DNA of 64,000 bases from Acididesulfobacillus acetoxydans (lineage in GTDB: Bacteria > Bacillota > Desulfitobacteriia > Desulfitobacteriales > Desulfitobacteriaceae): NCBI RefSeq assembly GCF_902729405.1, contig NZ_LR746496.1, forward strand, positions 3,968,001 to 4,032,000. The letters run 5' to 3'. Every line of letters starts with the position of its first letter. The stretch's first letter is position 1. The notes under the pieces were generated by a model. It was not told the origin of the DNA, made no database searches, and worked only from the letters and a program-made list of their open reading frames with translations. The translations under genes were made by a program, and so were the position numbers. Below, piece by piece: positions 45,339-54,554 of the stretch.

Positions 45339-45773
45339 TCATTCATTGATTCTCTTAACAATATCACGAACGTTGGTGGCATTTCGGATAAAGTTAATAT
45401 TTTCGGCATTGGACAAAAACGTAGCCAATTTCCTCATGATCTCCACATGTAGATTGAACTCTAACGCCGCTATCCCAAAGACGATATCGACAGGGTCATT
45501 GTCCTGATGACCGAAATATACGGCTTTCTCCAGTGTCAGTAGACTTATTCCCGTAGATTTTACTCCGTCGGTTGGCTTGGCGTGAGCAAAGGCAATGCCC
45601 GGGGCAAGGACAATATATGGACCGTAGTCCTTCACAGCATTAATTGTCGCCTGAATATAGGCCAACTCCACATACCCATTGTCAACAAGCAACTGGATAG
45701 ACATTGCCAGCGCATCCTCCCAGTCTCTGGACGTCGCTTTAAGGCGCACGCGTTCCTCAGCAATTATCTTCAT
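45339..45773 (-). CDS. PTS IIA component (UlaC/mannitol-fructose type)
   Basis: 144 residues. The phospho-histidine is in APGIAFAHAKPTDGV. Similar to the IIA domain at the end of the adjacent regulator. Takes phosphate from HPr and passes it to IIB. Confidence 0.93.
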   Translation of the reverse strand: MKIIAEERVRLKATSRDWEDALAMSIQLLVDNGYVELAYIQATINAVKDYGPYIVLAPGIAFAHAKPTDGVKSTGISLLTLEKAVYFGHQDNDPVDIVFGIAALEFNLHVEIMRKLATFLSNAENINFIRNATNVRDIVKRINE

Positions 45774-45864
45774 TGCATCTCCTCACACTTTCCACCGTCA
45801 ACGTTACCGGCAATCTTTATGTTGTATAAGTAGCAGTTCTTTTAGTAAATACGGTATTTTGCTA

Positions 45865-47919
45865 TCACGCTTTAGCCCCGGTATCCTGTCTATCTCTAAT
45901 TATTGTATAAGCCTCCCGGACGCTGTCCGCATTCATGAATTTTTGCGAGTCATCATCGTTTGCAAAGAACTCCACGATGTCCCTAATGATACCTAAATGT
46001 TTCTCATTATCCACAGGGGCGAGAGCTATGATTACCCTGGCTACATGGCCCTTTTCAAAAAGCACTCCCTGCTTAATAATGAGGAAAGAAACTCCTAAGG
46101 CTAGTACGCCATTTTCCGGTTTTGCATGGGCTAACGCGATATTCGGCGTAATAAAGATATACGGACCGTGACTTTCCACCCCGGCAATCATCGATTGCAC
46201 ATATCCCGGAGTTATTACAGCTGCTCGGACAAGCGGCTCTGCCGCTAAAGAAATTGCCGCCTGCCAATCCTTAAGAGTTTCTGTCGTCTGAACCATGTCC
46301 TGAGTCAAAATATCGTTGAGGTGATGAACCGGTCGCTTAAAGACCTCACGGACAAAAAACTGTTGCCGGTTCTCATAATTCTTGAGTTCCATGTGCAGTT
46401 GCGCTCGCTTCTCTTCAGGTACATACTGCTCAACAATCCGGCTTATCTCCTCCATATTCCCCCGCTGCCAACCCCCGCTACCATTTTCATATACATAAGA
46501 CAGAATGGTTTGCTTGTCCGCCTTCGTTAACACAGGGTGCACTATAACTGCACAGCTGGAATGTTCGACCGGAACAGTGGAAATGATTAAGTCAGCGCCT
46601 TCTTTGTGATTCGCCAACGCCTTAACTGACACAACGTCAAGAACTTCTATCAATGAGGACAACTCTTGCACTTGCTTCGTCAAAATGCCAGCTGTCGAAA
46701 CCCCATTTGGGCACACCAGAAGTGCTCTTACCAAGCCCCTTTTCTCGTAGGGGTTCACAAGATGTGCTCCAAAATACATCGTGAGATACGCGATTTCATC
46801 TCTTGACATCGGGCATCCGATTATCCGGTAAAACTTCGCGGCTACCTTACCCGCGAGCCGGAACAGATATGGGTATTTACTTTCTATCTCATCGGTCAAG
46901 GGATTTCTATCGATGATTCCATAATCGTAGCGGTAAATTGAATTATGAATGTGCCATAGAAGTTTCTTTTTTAGCTCTTCAACACTACCCAAGCTCACAC
47001 AGGCCAAGTGCTCGAACTCGGCAATCATATCTTGAATAATGCTATTGATTTTACCTTCACCTTCAGGGACATTTCGTACACTTTGTACCCTAGCGCCCAG
47101 CAGGTGAACTGTTAAATATACCTGTTCTGTTAGTCCGAGTTCTGGAAAATGTTCCTGAATCATTTTAAATTCCCATTTGTCCGTAAACCGCTTCTCATTG
47201 CGGTTAAGGACTTCCGGTCTTTCATCGGTTCGTTTCATCACCGAAATTAGAACCGCCAACGCCAACAGTGTACCCTCAACATACTCTGTCTTTAAGGTTG
47301 ATTCCACTTCCGAAAGGCTACTCAGGTTCGACCGGACCTCATCCCGGACAAATATGTTCACTACGTCGCGTCGTACCAGGTCAATAATAAAATGAAGGTA
47401 ATGAAGGAACACTGCCCATTTTTTTAGAATAGAGCCCGTAATAAGATAGCCGGTTCGGTGTTCGTACTCCAGTTCCAAGCCGTAGTGGCCTAACTGAGCT
47501 CGAACGATCTTCAGATCATTGGTGACGGTACTTCTACTCACCCCCTCCACAATACCCAAATCGTCAGTAAAAACTGCTTTTCGGGCTGCCATAATGAAGC
47601 AGATGATTATGGCAACTCTTTCTTCTGGAGAATAAATATAGTCAGACACTTGAGGTAGATCATCAACGAGCTTCTGAACCATTTGACGTTGGAGCTCACT
47701 CAGACAAATACCCTTTTGACGCTCAACTTGAACTTCCGGAATATGGTGATAGGAGAACCAATCGTTAATTTTACCTAACTCGTAATAGACGCTGCGTTTA
47801 GAAATATTCATCATTTCAGCCACTTCACCAACCGATAAATAGGTTTGAGTAAAGACCAAACAACTTAATATACTACGGCTCCGGCTATCGAGATTGATCA
47901 GGACCGCCATCACATCCAC
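45865..47919 (-). CDS. BglG-family PRD transcriptional regulator with IIB and IIA domains
   Basis: 684 residues. Order: N-terminal helix-turn-helix (LSVGEVAEMMNISKRSVYYELGKIN), a second HTH, two PTS-regulation domains at about 190-390, a IIB-like domain (LLVCPNGVSTAGILT; Cys in VCPNGVS) and a C-terminal IIA domain (ITPNIALAHAKPENGV). Its own PTS would control it by phosphorylation and it would activate the island operon, which follows 91 bp downstream. Low GC like the neighbours. Confidence 0.93.
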   Translation of the reverse strand: MDVMAVLINLDSRSRSILSCLVFTQTYLSVGEVAEMMNISKRSVYYELGKINDWFSYHHIPEVQVERQKGICLSELQRQMVQKLVDDLPQVSDYIYSPEERVAIIICFIMAARKAVFTDDLGIVEGVSRSTVTNDLKIVRAQLGHYGLELEYEHRTGYLITGSILKKWAVFLHYLHFIIDLVRRDVVNIFVRDEVRSNLSSLSEVESTLKTEYVEGTLLALAVLISVMKRTDERPEVLNRNEKRFTDKWEFKMIQEHFPELGLTEQVYLTVHLLGARVQSVRNVPEGEGKINSIIQDMIAEFEHLACVSLGSVEELKKKLLWHIHNSIYRYDYGIIDRNPLTDEIESKYPYLFRLAGKVAAKFYRIIGCPMSRDEIAYLTMYFGAHLVNPYEKRGLVRALLVCPNGVSTAGILTKQVQELSSLIEVLDVVSVKALANHKEGADLIISTVPVEHSSCAVIVHPVLTKADKQTILSYVYENGSGGWQRGNMEEISRIVEQYVPEEKRAQLHMELKNYENRQQFFVREVFKRPVHHLNDILTQDMVQTTETLKDWQAAISLAAEPLVRAAVITPGYVQSMIAGVESHGPYIFITPNIALAHAKPENGVLALGVSFLIIKQGVLFEKGHVARVIIALAPVDNEKHLGIIRDIVEFFANDDDSQKFMNADSVREAYTIIRDRQDTGAKA

Positions 47920-48032
47920 CTCGCACTTTTATATTACACGGAAGTTACAGAATATTGAAGCATAATTATTGTCTGTTTATTTGTGCAAAATCCTCCACTC
48001 AAGCTGTCCTATGTGTCCTATGTTAAAAAACC

Positions 48033-48060
48033 TGCCTTATTCCGGCAAGAGGCATTTTTT
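48033..48060. terminator. Probable bidirectional terminator
   Basis: TGCCT...AGGCA with an inner TGCC/GGCA alternative, T6 on the right and A6 on the left. It separates the regulator's promoter region from the broken genes at 48.2-48.7 kb. Confidence 0.6.
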
Positions 48061-48181
48061 CCGTCTCACTGGGTAGTAATGCCCCTTGAAAAATTTTTTC
48101 AGCAACCATGCGCTCCAGACGCCCTTCCTCCTCTTTTATTGCAAATACTAAGCCTTAAAAATAAAATATAAGATTTCTGAA

Positions 48182-48448
48182 TTACCACTTCGATATTTCA
48201 AGAAAAGCCTGACTGGATTCCGCAGCCAGTAACGCTTTCACCTTATCCTCATCCAAAAGGATATCGGTAAGCTGTTCCAACAGGTCAATGTGTGCATCCT
48301 GATCGACGGCAGATAGCGTGATAATCAGTTTAATGGGGTCGAATATCTCAGATCCGAAATTAATAGGCGGATTCAGCGTGAAAAAGCTTAGAGCCATTTT
48401 CTTTGCTCCAAATTCCGGCCGGGTGTGTGCAAGTGCAATGTGCAGTAG
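48182..48448 (-). pseudogene. PTS IIA domain remnant
   Basis: About 88 residues read IALAHTRPEFGAKKMALSFF to the end LEISKW, a IIA domain of the fructose/mannitol type with its active His but lacking the first half of the domain. The frame is joined to a different gene fragment upstream. Confidence 0.8.
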
Positions 48449-48584
48449 CAAGGGCCAATTTAAGGCCCTTGCTTTTAACAGATTCAATAAATTCAGTTAC
48501 GCCCTTTTTAGCCGGAAGAGTATTGATCCGCGGTATAAATAGGTTTTGTGTGTCTTCCGTAAATTTCTGTCTGTCGATTATCAC
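48444..48584 (-). pseudogene. HAD (beta-phosphoglucomutase-like) hydrolase fragment
   Basis: About 47 residues, with FIPRINTLPAKKGVTEFIES and VKSKGLKLALAT matching the cap-to-core passage of beta-phosphoglucomutase-type HAD proteins (PGVxEFLxxLKxxGxKxALATS). Both the nucleophile motif and the C-terminal half are missing. It runs straight into the IIA remnant in another frame. Confidence 0.65.
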
Positions 48585-48597
48585 GCCCTGCTCTTTT

Positions 48598-48708
48598 TCA
48601 GGGGTTTGAAACAAGCCCTTCTTTGACCCGGATAAAGTCCCGGCGGACATGAAGCCAGCACAGCTGACGCAGAATCTGACCGTCTAAAACGACATAAGCG
48701 GGATAACG
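48598..48708 (-). mobile_element. IS66-like transposase fragment
   Basis: About 36 codons fused in frame to the end of the Cof-type HAD gene: YPAYVVLDGQ followed by LCWLHVRRDFIRVKEG resembles the CWAHVRRxF motif of IS66 transposases. No terminal repeats or other IS parts are visible, so this is a relic. Confidence 0.55.
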
Positions 48709-49323
48709 CAGGGCTTCCCCTTTGGAGGCGTCTTGTGAGACAATTTCCAAATGCTTGTCATTACTCTGCACAAAGCAGTAGTAACTCCTATACTTTGCCT
48801 CATGTTCTGCGTTAAATTCCGCGACAGCTTCGGGATTTCCAGAAACGAGCAGTTTCATGATCGGCCGCTCCATGAGCAGGGAATTATTTCGAGGGGAAAA
48901 TGGCCAATTATCAACGATCTCCGCCCGGACTTTCTCCAAACTCCAATGGAAATCCAGCCGAGTTTCATCCTCCAGCGGATTTTTCTTCAGCACAATGCCG
49001 TCGGCGAAGTAGAAACTCACGTGGAGTCCTTCGGTTTCGGCATGTTCAATTAAGGGAACAAGCCCCTCGGTCTGCAGAGGCAAGCGAAGCCAAGGAGGAG
49101 CCCCCGGTTTTTCGACCCAAGCTCCGTTAAGACCAATCAAAGGCATTTCCGTACCGATTGAACTCGCATAACTTTCTAGTGAAGAAATAAGCCTTCCTGA
49201 GGCCAAGGTCACGCGAATTCCCTGTTTTTGCAGTCTGTGCAAAGCCGAAAGAACTTGCGGAGGAATCCTTTTCTGATCGTCGACTAAGGTCCCATCCACA
49301 TCCAGACAAACCAAACGTACCAT
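48598..49323 (-). pseudogene. Cof-type HAD sugar-phosphatase, 3' end replaced
   Basis: 241 residues. Residues 1-205 are a Cof-like HAD phosphatase: VCLDVDGTLVDDQKR with the catalytic DVDGT, TLASGRLISSL, PIMKLLVSG and EIVSQDASKGEAL. The expected continuation after KGEAL, with the conserved GDxxND acidic loop, is absent; an IS66-like tail takes its place. Without that motif it should be inactive. Confidence 0.8.
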
Positions 49324-50012
49324 TGGCCCTCCTCTTTAATAAATAGAACGGGTTATGTAAGATAATCTAAGCTTAGCACAAAGCCGTTGGTTTAGACAGA
49401 AAACAAACGTTAAAAAACACATTATTCTTATGGCAAAAAACAAACAATTGGCTAAAAGCCCCCGGAATAAGGCTTTATAGACAATTGCCAGTATCACCAC
49501 ATAAAATTGGCATCCCATATACGGCTCTGCTGCGCACGCTCACCTTGCGCCAGAGCTGCGTACTCGGAGGCTCCGCTAACGCACCTAACCTCAGGGTATT
49601 CCTGCATGTGAACCCTGATGCCTGTTTTAACGCTGCGCCTTCTGCGTGCGCGGACGCTCCTTTGCCCGAAAGGTTCGCTAAGGAGCCACGACCGAATAAA
49701 TTTTCTAGGGGTGGCCCGGACGGACGGCGTAATTCCATTCACCGTGGAATTGAGAATACTCGATTTGGACTTCGGCCAGGTCAGTACCATTTACACTAAA
49801 TAATCTTCACTCCTTGAGAAAAACTAGTTCAGGGATATGATGATGAGGAAATATTGACTTCCCCCTACTGGTGGGACTGGAAATCCAACTTAAACGTGTT
49901 TTCGGCTAACCATCCTACTTGGAGCGCTACACGTTAGGCTATAACGTCTTAGCACCGGAGTTGGATTCAGGGACTAACCAATGTCCGTTTTTTTCGGACG
50001 GCTCCTGTTTTA
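49324..50012. other. Non-coding gap between the HAD relic and ptsI copy 2
   Basis: 49324-49480 is AT-rich; 49490-49760 is abruptly GC-rich with several overlapping frames of no recognisable family; 49985-50001 has GTCCG-T7-CGGAC. No gene is supported. The composition jump marks a junction of the island. Confidence 0.5.
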
Positions 50013-51722
50013 CTAAACCTCCTCTGAGATCCTAAGAATTTGCAAAGTCTCTTCGATCTCCGCCGCCGTACCTAGCGCCAAGACCTCCGTCACTCGCGCC
50101 TGGGCCTCCGCGTAGTTCAGCCTGCCCAGCAGTTCCCGCGACTCCAATACAGATATCGCGCTCATGCTGAATTCGTCGAGCCCCATGCCCAGCAGCAACG
50201 GGATCAAAGCTTGATCGCCGGCCGCCTCCCCGCACATCCCGACCCAAATCCCGAACTTGTGCCCGTTTTCAATCACCTGTCGCACCAGGCGCAAAACTGC
50301 CGGATGATAAGGGGTATACAGAGATGCAATCTTTCCATTGAGCCGATCTACCGCCGTCGTGTATTGAATCAGATCGTTGGTCCCGATGCTGAAGAAGTCC
50401 ACTTCCCGAGCCAGCACGTCGGACATGACGGCGGCCGCCGGAATCTCAATCATGATTCCGACCTCCACCTCCTCACTCACGGCCACGCCCTCGCTTACCA
50501 ATTCCTCTCTGACTTGCGCCAGCATCCCTTTGGCCCGGCGGACTTCCTCCAGGCTGGAAATCATGGGAAACATGATGCCGAGTTTGCCGTAGACGCTCGC
50601 GCGCAGGAGGGCGCGCAACTGGGTCTTAAACATCTCCGGCCGATCGAGACAGACCCGGATCGCCCGGTAACCCAAAAAGGGATTGCTTTCCTTCGCCAAA
50701 CCCAAGTAGGGGAGTTCCTTGTCCCCGCCGACATCAAGCGTCCGGATGACCACTTCCCGGGGAGCCATCGCTTCCAGTACCTCTTTATAGGCCTGAAACT
50801 GCTCTTCCTCCCCCGGCAGATCTTCCCGGTTCAAGTAAAGAAATTCTGTCCGGAAAAGGCCAACGCCTTCCGCCCCGTTCCTGAGCGCTCCTTCGCAATC
50901 TTTCGGCGTCCCGATGTTGGCGGCCACAATGACCTTGCGCCCGTCGTGTGTCACCGTCGGCTGCCCCTTCAGAGCCTGCAGCTTTTCTTTGCGTTCCGCC
51001 TGCGCCCTTTGCTTCTCCCGGTAGGTCCCGAGCACGTCCGGCTCCGGGTTGACGATGACCTCACCGCTATTCCCGTCCAAAATCAGGGAATCCCCCGTTC
51101 GGATCAACTCCGTTCCCTGCACGGTTCCTACAATCGCCGGGATCTCCAGGGTGCGCGCCATGATAGCGCTGTGGGACGTTCTCCCTCCCACATCGGTGAT
51201 AAAACCCAGCACATGCTCCGGAGCCATCGTCGCCGTGTCTGAAGGTGTGAGATCATGGGCCACGATAATACAGGGTGTGCCCAAATGAGTCAGGTCGGTC
51301 TCCGCCACCCCCATCAGGTCACGGATGATCCTGCGCCCCGTGTCCCGGATGTCGGCCGCCCGCTCGCGCAAATACTCATTGTCCATATTTTCCAACAGGT
51401 TGGCATAATACTCCACCCCGTCCCGCAGAGCAGCTTCTGCCGTCAAACCCTCTTTCAGCTTCTCACGTACCAGCGAGAGTAATTCTTCATCTTCCGTAAT
51501 CAGAATCTGAGCATCGAGTATTTGGGCCTTGTTCCCGAGGCGCGCCTCGGCGCCGGCCCGGATCTTTTCCAGCTGCCGGCGGGCTGAGCTCAAGCTCCGG
51601 CTCAGACGCTCATTTTCCTCCCCCGCCGTCAAACGGCTCCGTTCCGGCAAAACCGACGGCACATCTTTAAGCACCAGCGCCTCGCCGATCGCGATTCCGG
51701 GCGAAACCCCTATTCCTTGCAT
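50013..51722 (-). CDS. ptsI: PTS enzyme I, copy 2
   Basis: 569 residues. All active motifs as in copy 1 (GGRTSHSAIMAR, WVGMCGEAAGD). The C terminus differs from codon ~550: EIEETLQILRISEEV. It lies 149 bp after HPr copy 2 in a GC-rich setting and is preceded by a clear promoter upstream of that ptsH, so it is the likelier chromosomal original, serving the cell's general PTS including the cellobiose-type operon. Confidence 0.97.
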   Translation of the reverse strand: MQGIGVSPGIAIGEALVLKDVPSVLPERSRLTAGEENERLSRSLSSARRQLEKIRAGAEARLGNKAQILDAQILITEDEELLSLVREKLKEGLTAEAALRDGVEYYANLLENMDNEYLRERAADIRDTGRRIIRDLMGVAETDLTHLGTPCIIVAHDLTPSDTATMAPEHVLGFITDVGGRTSHSAIMARTLEIPAIVGTVQGTELIRTGDSLILDGNSGEVIVNPEPDVLGTYREKQRAQAERKEKLQALKGQPTVTHDGRKVIVAANIGTPKDCEGALRNGAEGVGLFRTEFLYLNREDLPGEEEQFQAYKEVLEAMAPREVVIRTLDVGGDKELPYLGLAKESNPFLGYRAIRVCLDRPEMFKTQLRALLRASVYGKLGIMFPMISSLEEVRRAKGMLAQVREELVSEGVAVSEEVEVGIMIEIPAAAVMSDVLAREVDFFSIGTNDLIQYTTAVDRLNGKIASLYTPYHPAVLRLVRQVIENGHKFGIWVGMCGEAAGDQALIPLLLGMGLDEFSMSAISVLESRELLGRLNYAEAQARVTEVLALGTAAEIEETLQILRISEEV

Positions 51723-51735
51723 TTCCGCTTCTCCC
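50074..51735. repeat. 1,662-bp direct repeat, right copy (ptsI)
   Basis: Counterpart of 39517-41178; the two copies are 8.9 kb apart end to start and in the same orientation. They enclose the AT-rich PTS island. Confidence 0.93.
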
Positions 51736-51871
51736 TTCGGCCTTTAAACTCCCGTCGGCATCTACGATCCCGTGACATTCTGAGCCACGCCATCCCACCA
51801 TTCGCTCCGCCTCGTCATCCCGGTTTTCGTTCCGGTCCATCCTCTTGGGATCCTGTTCGGGCATTCGGCCC

Positions 51872-52135
51872 TCATTCACCAAAATTCCCGGCAAAGAGCG
51901 CCTGCAGCCTCTTGTCTGTCTCTTCCTCATCCGGACCCTCTATCCTAATGACCAGGCTGTCCCCTTTTTGCGCACCCAGGCTGAGAACTCCTAAAATGCT
52001 TTTCGCGTTATATTCTTTGTTATTCTTGATTAGGATCACTTCCGAACGGCTCTGACCGGCCGCCTGCACCAGCAGGCTGGCCGGGCGGGCATGAAGTCCC
52101 TGGGGATTTGTCAAGGTATACTCACGTTTAATCAT
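51872..52135 (-). CDS. ptsH: HPr phosphocarrier protein, copy 2
   Basis: 87 residues from ATG 52135, which has AGGAG seven bases upstream; an earlier start at 52213 would add 26 odd residues. His-15 in QGLHARPAS and the Ser site in AKSILGVLSLGA are intact. First gene of a ptsH-ptsI operon with a TTGAAT-N18-TATAAT promoter. Only about half of its residues match HPr copy 1. Confidence 0.95.
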   Translation of the reverse strand: MIKREYTLTNPQGLHARPASLLVQAAGQSRSEVILIKNNKEYNAKSILGVLSLGAQKGDSLVIRIEGPDEEETDKRLQALFAGNFGE

Positions 52136-52236
52136 GTTATTTCTCCTCATCGTCACCAATGACCGGCGAGCTGCACCGTTGTCCGCCGGTCCGCCTGTTT
52201 TACGCCGGATCAAGAAGCCCGATTGCGTCCGCTTCC

Positions 52237-52290
52237 ATTATATAGCCTGCGGAAAAGGGAATTCAACCCGAAGATCCTTATAGTTTGTCA
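52237..52290 (-). promoter_or_regulatory. Promoter and conserved upstream box of ptsH2-ptsI2
   Basis: Minus strand: TTGAAT (52266-52261), 18-bp spacer, TATAAT (52242-52237). Just upstream of -35 is GACAAACTATAAGGATCTTC, closely matching the same position at 59861-59884 before the PRD regulator. Leader to ptsH is about 95 nt. Confidence 0.78.
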
Positions 52291-52452
52291 CTGTTACTCT
52301 GTCATCTCTTTGAGAATCTATTTTGGCTTTATCCACGCCCCGTTTCACCCGCGACACGGTTTCCTCAGCGCCCCGGTGTTACCAAAGTTGTTTTCCACGC
52401 TCTCTCTCACCGTTAATCTGCCCGGGTTAAAGAGCGGCAATGCAGACCCGGC

Positions 52453-52486
52453 AAAAACAGCCGGGATGCGCATGCACCCCGGCTGT
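52453..52486 (-). terminator. Terminator of the amino-acid permease gene
   Basis: ACAGCCGGG / CCCGGCTGT stem followed on the minus strand by T5. About 120 bp after the permease stop; the remainder of 52291-52603 shows no gene. Confidence 0.82.
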
Positions 52487-52603
52487 CCATTTTCCGCTGG
52501 TTTCTTAATTATCATGCCGGTTCAACTTTGTCAGGGGCACGTGCAACGCCGTGAGCAACGTTCTCGGTTCGTCCGTCAGCGTGCCGGCTCAACCCAGGTG
52601 AAC

Positions 52604-54139
52604 TTATCTGGCAACCTGCTTTTCCGCCTGCGGGAAAGATCTCTGTTTCTTTTCGTACCTATGGTACATCCAGAAAGCTACCACGGTGAAGAACAGCGGT
52701 CCGGCAATCATCCAAAGAGTGGATTGCACATCACCCTGAGTCAGCGGCTGGATAATGGTAAAGAAGTTCGCGAAACCGACAGTGAAAGTCACAACGACCG
52801 TTGCCACCAACGCCGATTTGTAACTCTTGTATACCTGGAACGGCTTCTCAATCTCGGTCTTTTTCTTAAAAGCCGCGAACGCTCCCGAAATGAACATATA
52901 GGGAATCGTCATAGCTACGTTGGTCATAAGCACAAGTTTGTTGAAAAAGGCCGAGGCAGCCTGCCCTCCGAAGGACACGATGAAAATCATGACGGCCACA
53001 ACCGCGCACTGTATCCAGAGCGCTCTCAGAGGCATCCCTTTCTTGACCTCGCCCATCTTTCCCGGCCATAGCCCGGCGGGGGTTCCTTCAATCATTTGCT
53101 TCAGAGGAGCATAAATCAGGGTGAAAAACGCGCCCGTCAAAGCCAGGAACATGGACAAGCCGACCAGCCGCGCCACCCAGGCGCCGAAGGTCAAAGCCGC
53201 CGCCTGATTCAAGCCGAATCCGAGTCCGACCTGGAAGCCCAGATTCTGCATCACGAGGTAAGACACATTCGCCATATTCACACTGTTTGAAGCCAGGACA
53301 TGATTCCAGTTAACGAAAATACCAACCAAAAAGATACCCAAAGAATACGCTATCGCAATGATAATAGCCGAGATAGTGACTCCTTTCGGGAAAACCTTTT
53401 CAGCATGTTCCGTCTGGTCCACCAGGCCGCCTACCACCTCGATACCGCCATAGGCGAAGAGGGCGAACACGATAAAGGAAAGCATGGCCACCGGTGTTCC
53501 GTAAGCATGGTTAGGCGAAGCGACAAAGGAATGGAGAGACAGGATGGGCTGGGCGAAATGACCGTGATTGGCGATGAGGACGAAGACTGCGCCCAGCAAG
53601 AGGACGACATTGAGCAAAGCCACGGCCGTACCGCCGACAGACGTCACTTTCGTAATCTTATCCAAACCTTTGGAAGCGACGAAACTGACCACGATGATCC
53701 AGACAATTCCCAAGAGCCCCAAAGTTTGAGTTGAACTCATGTGAAACAGTGTCCAGCTCGCGGTTGTGTCTTTACCGAAGATGGAATTAGACAGGGGAAC
53801 CCAGATGGTCGACGCCACATTCACCATCCAGACCACATAAGACGCGTACCACATGAACGTTCCTACAAACGCGTACTTGGGTCCGATCGAGCGCTCCATC
53901 CACGAATAGATCCCACCCTTTTCATTCTTGAAGGCGGCGCCGTATTCTGCCATCATGAAAGCGTACGGAAGAAAGAACGTTATTCCCGAGAGCAGATACC
54001 ACGGTATGGCGCCGTATCCCATTAGGTAAAAGGACCGAGGCATGTTTGTAAACCCGAAGACAGAAGTGAAGATCATTAGGACTAATGGTAACAAAGTCAA
54101 TTTGCTTTTGCTTTTTTCTTGGGACCCCATCTCTTTCAT
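52604..54139 (-). CDS. APC-family amino-acid permease (YjeM/glutamate-GABA antiporter type)
   Basis: 511 residues, about 12 membrane helices. The first helix pair (SVFGFTNMPRSFYLMGYGAIPWYLL) and ALFAYGGIEVVGGLVDQ are typical of the glutamate/GABA-antiporter branch of the APC superfamily that includes YjeM. It should import or exchange an amino acid at the cytoplasmic membrane. A single-gene unit with its own terminator; a short AT-rich and repeat-filled region precedes it. ATG 54139 or ATG 54130 are both possible starts. Substrate not known. Confidence 0.85.
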   Translation of the reverse strand: MKEMGSQEKSKSKLTLLPLVLMIFTSVFGFTNMPRSFYLMGYGAIPWYLLSGITFFLPYAFMMAEYGAAFKNEKGGIYSWMERSIGPKYAFVGTFMWYASYVVWMVNVASTIWVPLSNSIFGKDTTASWTLFHMSSTQTLGLLGIVWIIVVSFVASKGLDKITKVTSVGGTAVALLNVVLLLGAVFVLIANHGHFAQPILSLHSFVASPNHAYGTPVAMLSFIVFALFAYGGIEVVGGLVDQTEHAEKVFPKGVTISAIIIAIAYSLGIFLVGIFVNWNHVLASNSVNMANVSYLVMQNLGFQVGLGFGLNQAAALTFGAWVARLVGLSMFLALTGAFFTLIYAPLKQMIEGTPAGLWPGKMGEVKKGMPLRALWIQCAVVAVMIFIVSFGGQAASAFFNKLVLMTNVAMTIPYMFISGAFAAFKKKTEIEKPFQVYKSYKSALVATVVVTFTVGFANFFTIIQPLTQGDVQSTLWMIAGPLFFTVVAFWMYHRYEKKQRSFPQAEKQVAR

Positions 54140-54352
54140 CTTCTTTCTAATACTTAGTTTTGATTTAATTATAGTTATTTCGAGTAATAATACAATACTG
54201 CGAAAGAAATTTAAATTTTACCGTCAATTTATGTTCTCTCCGCGGACAAATGTTTATAATTAACGGATATTCGAAGACAAATGTTCATATATGACGGATA
54301 GGTAATACAGTTTTATTTACAAAGTTGGCAACTGTATTATAACTTTTCCCGT

Positions 54353-54459
54353 CAGCGGCAAATTTTGTCTGCGGAAGATCCTTTCAGCGGCAAATCTGTC
54401 TGCGGAAAATCCTTTCGGCGACAAATCTGTCTGCGGAAAATCCTTTCGGCGACAAATCT
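54353..54459. repeat. 31-bp tandem repeat
   Basis: Three units of CGGCGACAAATCTGTCTGCG + GAAAATCCTTT plus a partial fourth. Two older, diverged copies 31 bp apart (GACAAATGTTTATAATTAAC at 54245; GACAAATGTTCATATATGAC at 54276) suggest the array once ran further toward the permease start. Confidence 0.88.
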
Positions 54460-54464
54460 CTTCT

Positions 54465-54503
54465 GCAGTAAAAAACCCGTCTTGATAACGGGTTTTTTAC
54501 TGC
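54465..54503. terminator. Long-stem terminator of the lactose/cellobiose-type PTS operon
   Basis: GCAGTAAAAAACCCGT pairs perfectly with ACGGGTTTTTTACTGC over a 7-nt loop. It is 52 bp after the IIA stop. Confidence 0.88.
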
Positions 54504-54554
54504 ATTGCTTTTTGCGGCTCTCTCATCTATACTGGGTTTGTCTCTTACTTGGAC

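Noticed and set aside
49475-49803. Several 60-104 codon frames on both strands
   Set aside because: They overlap each other in a GC-rich patch, none has a ribosome site or recognisable domain.
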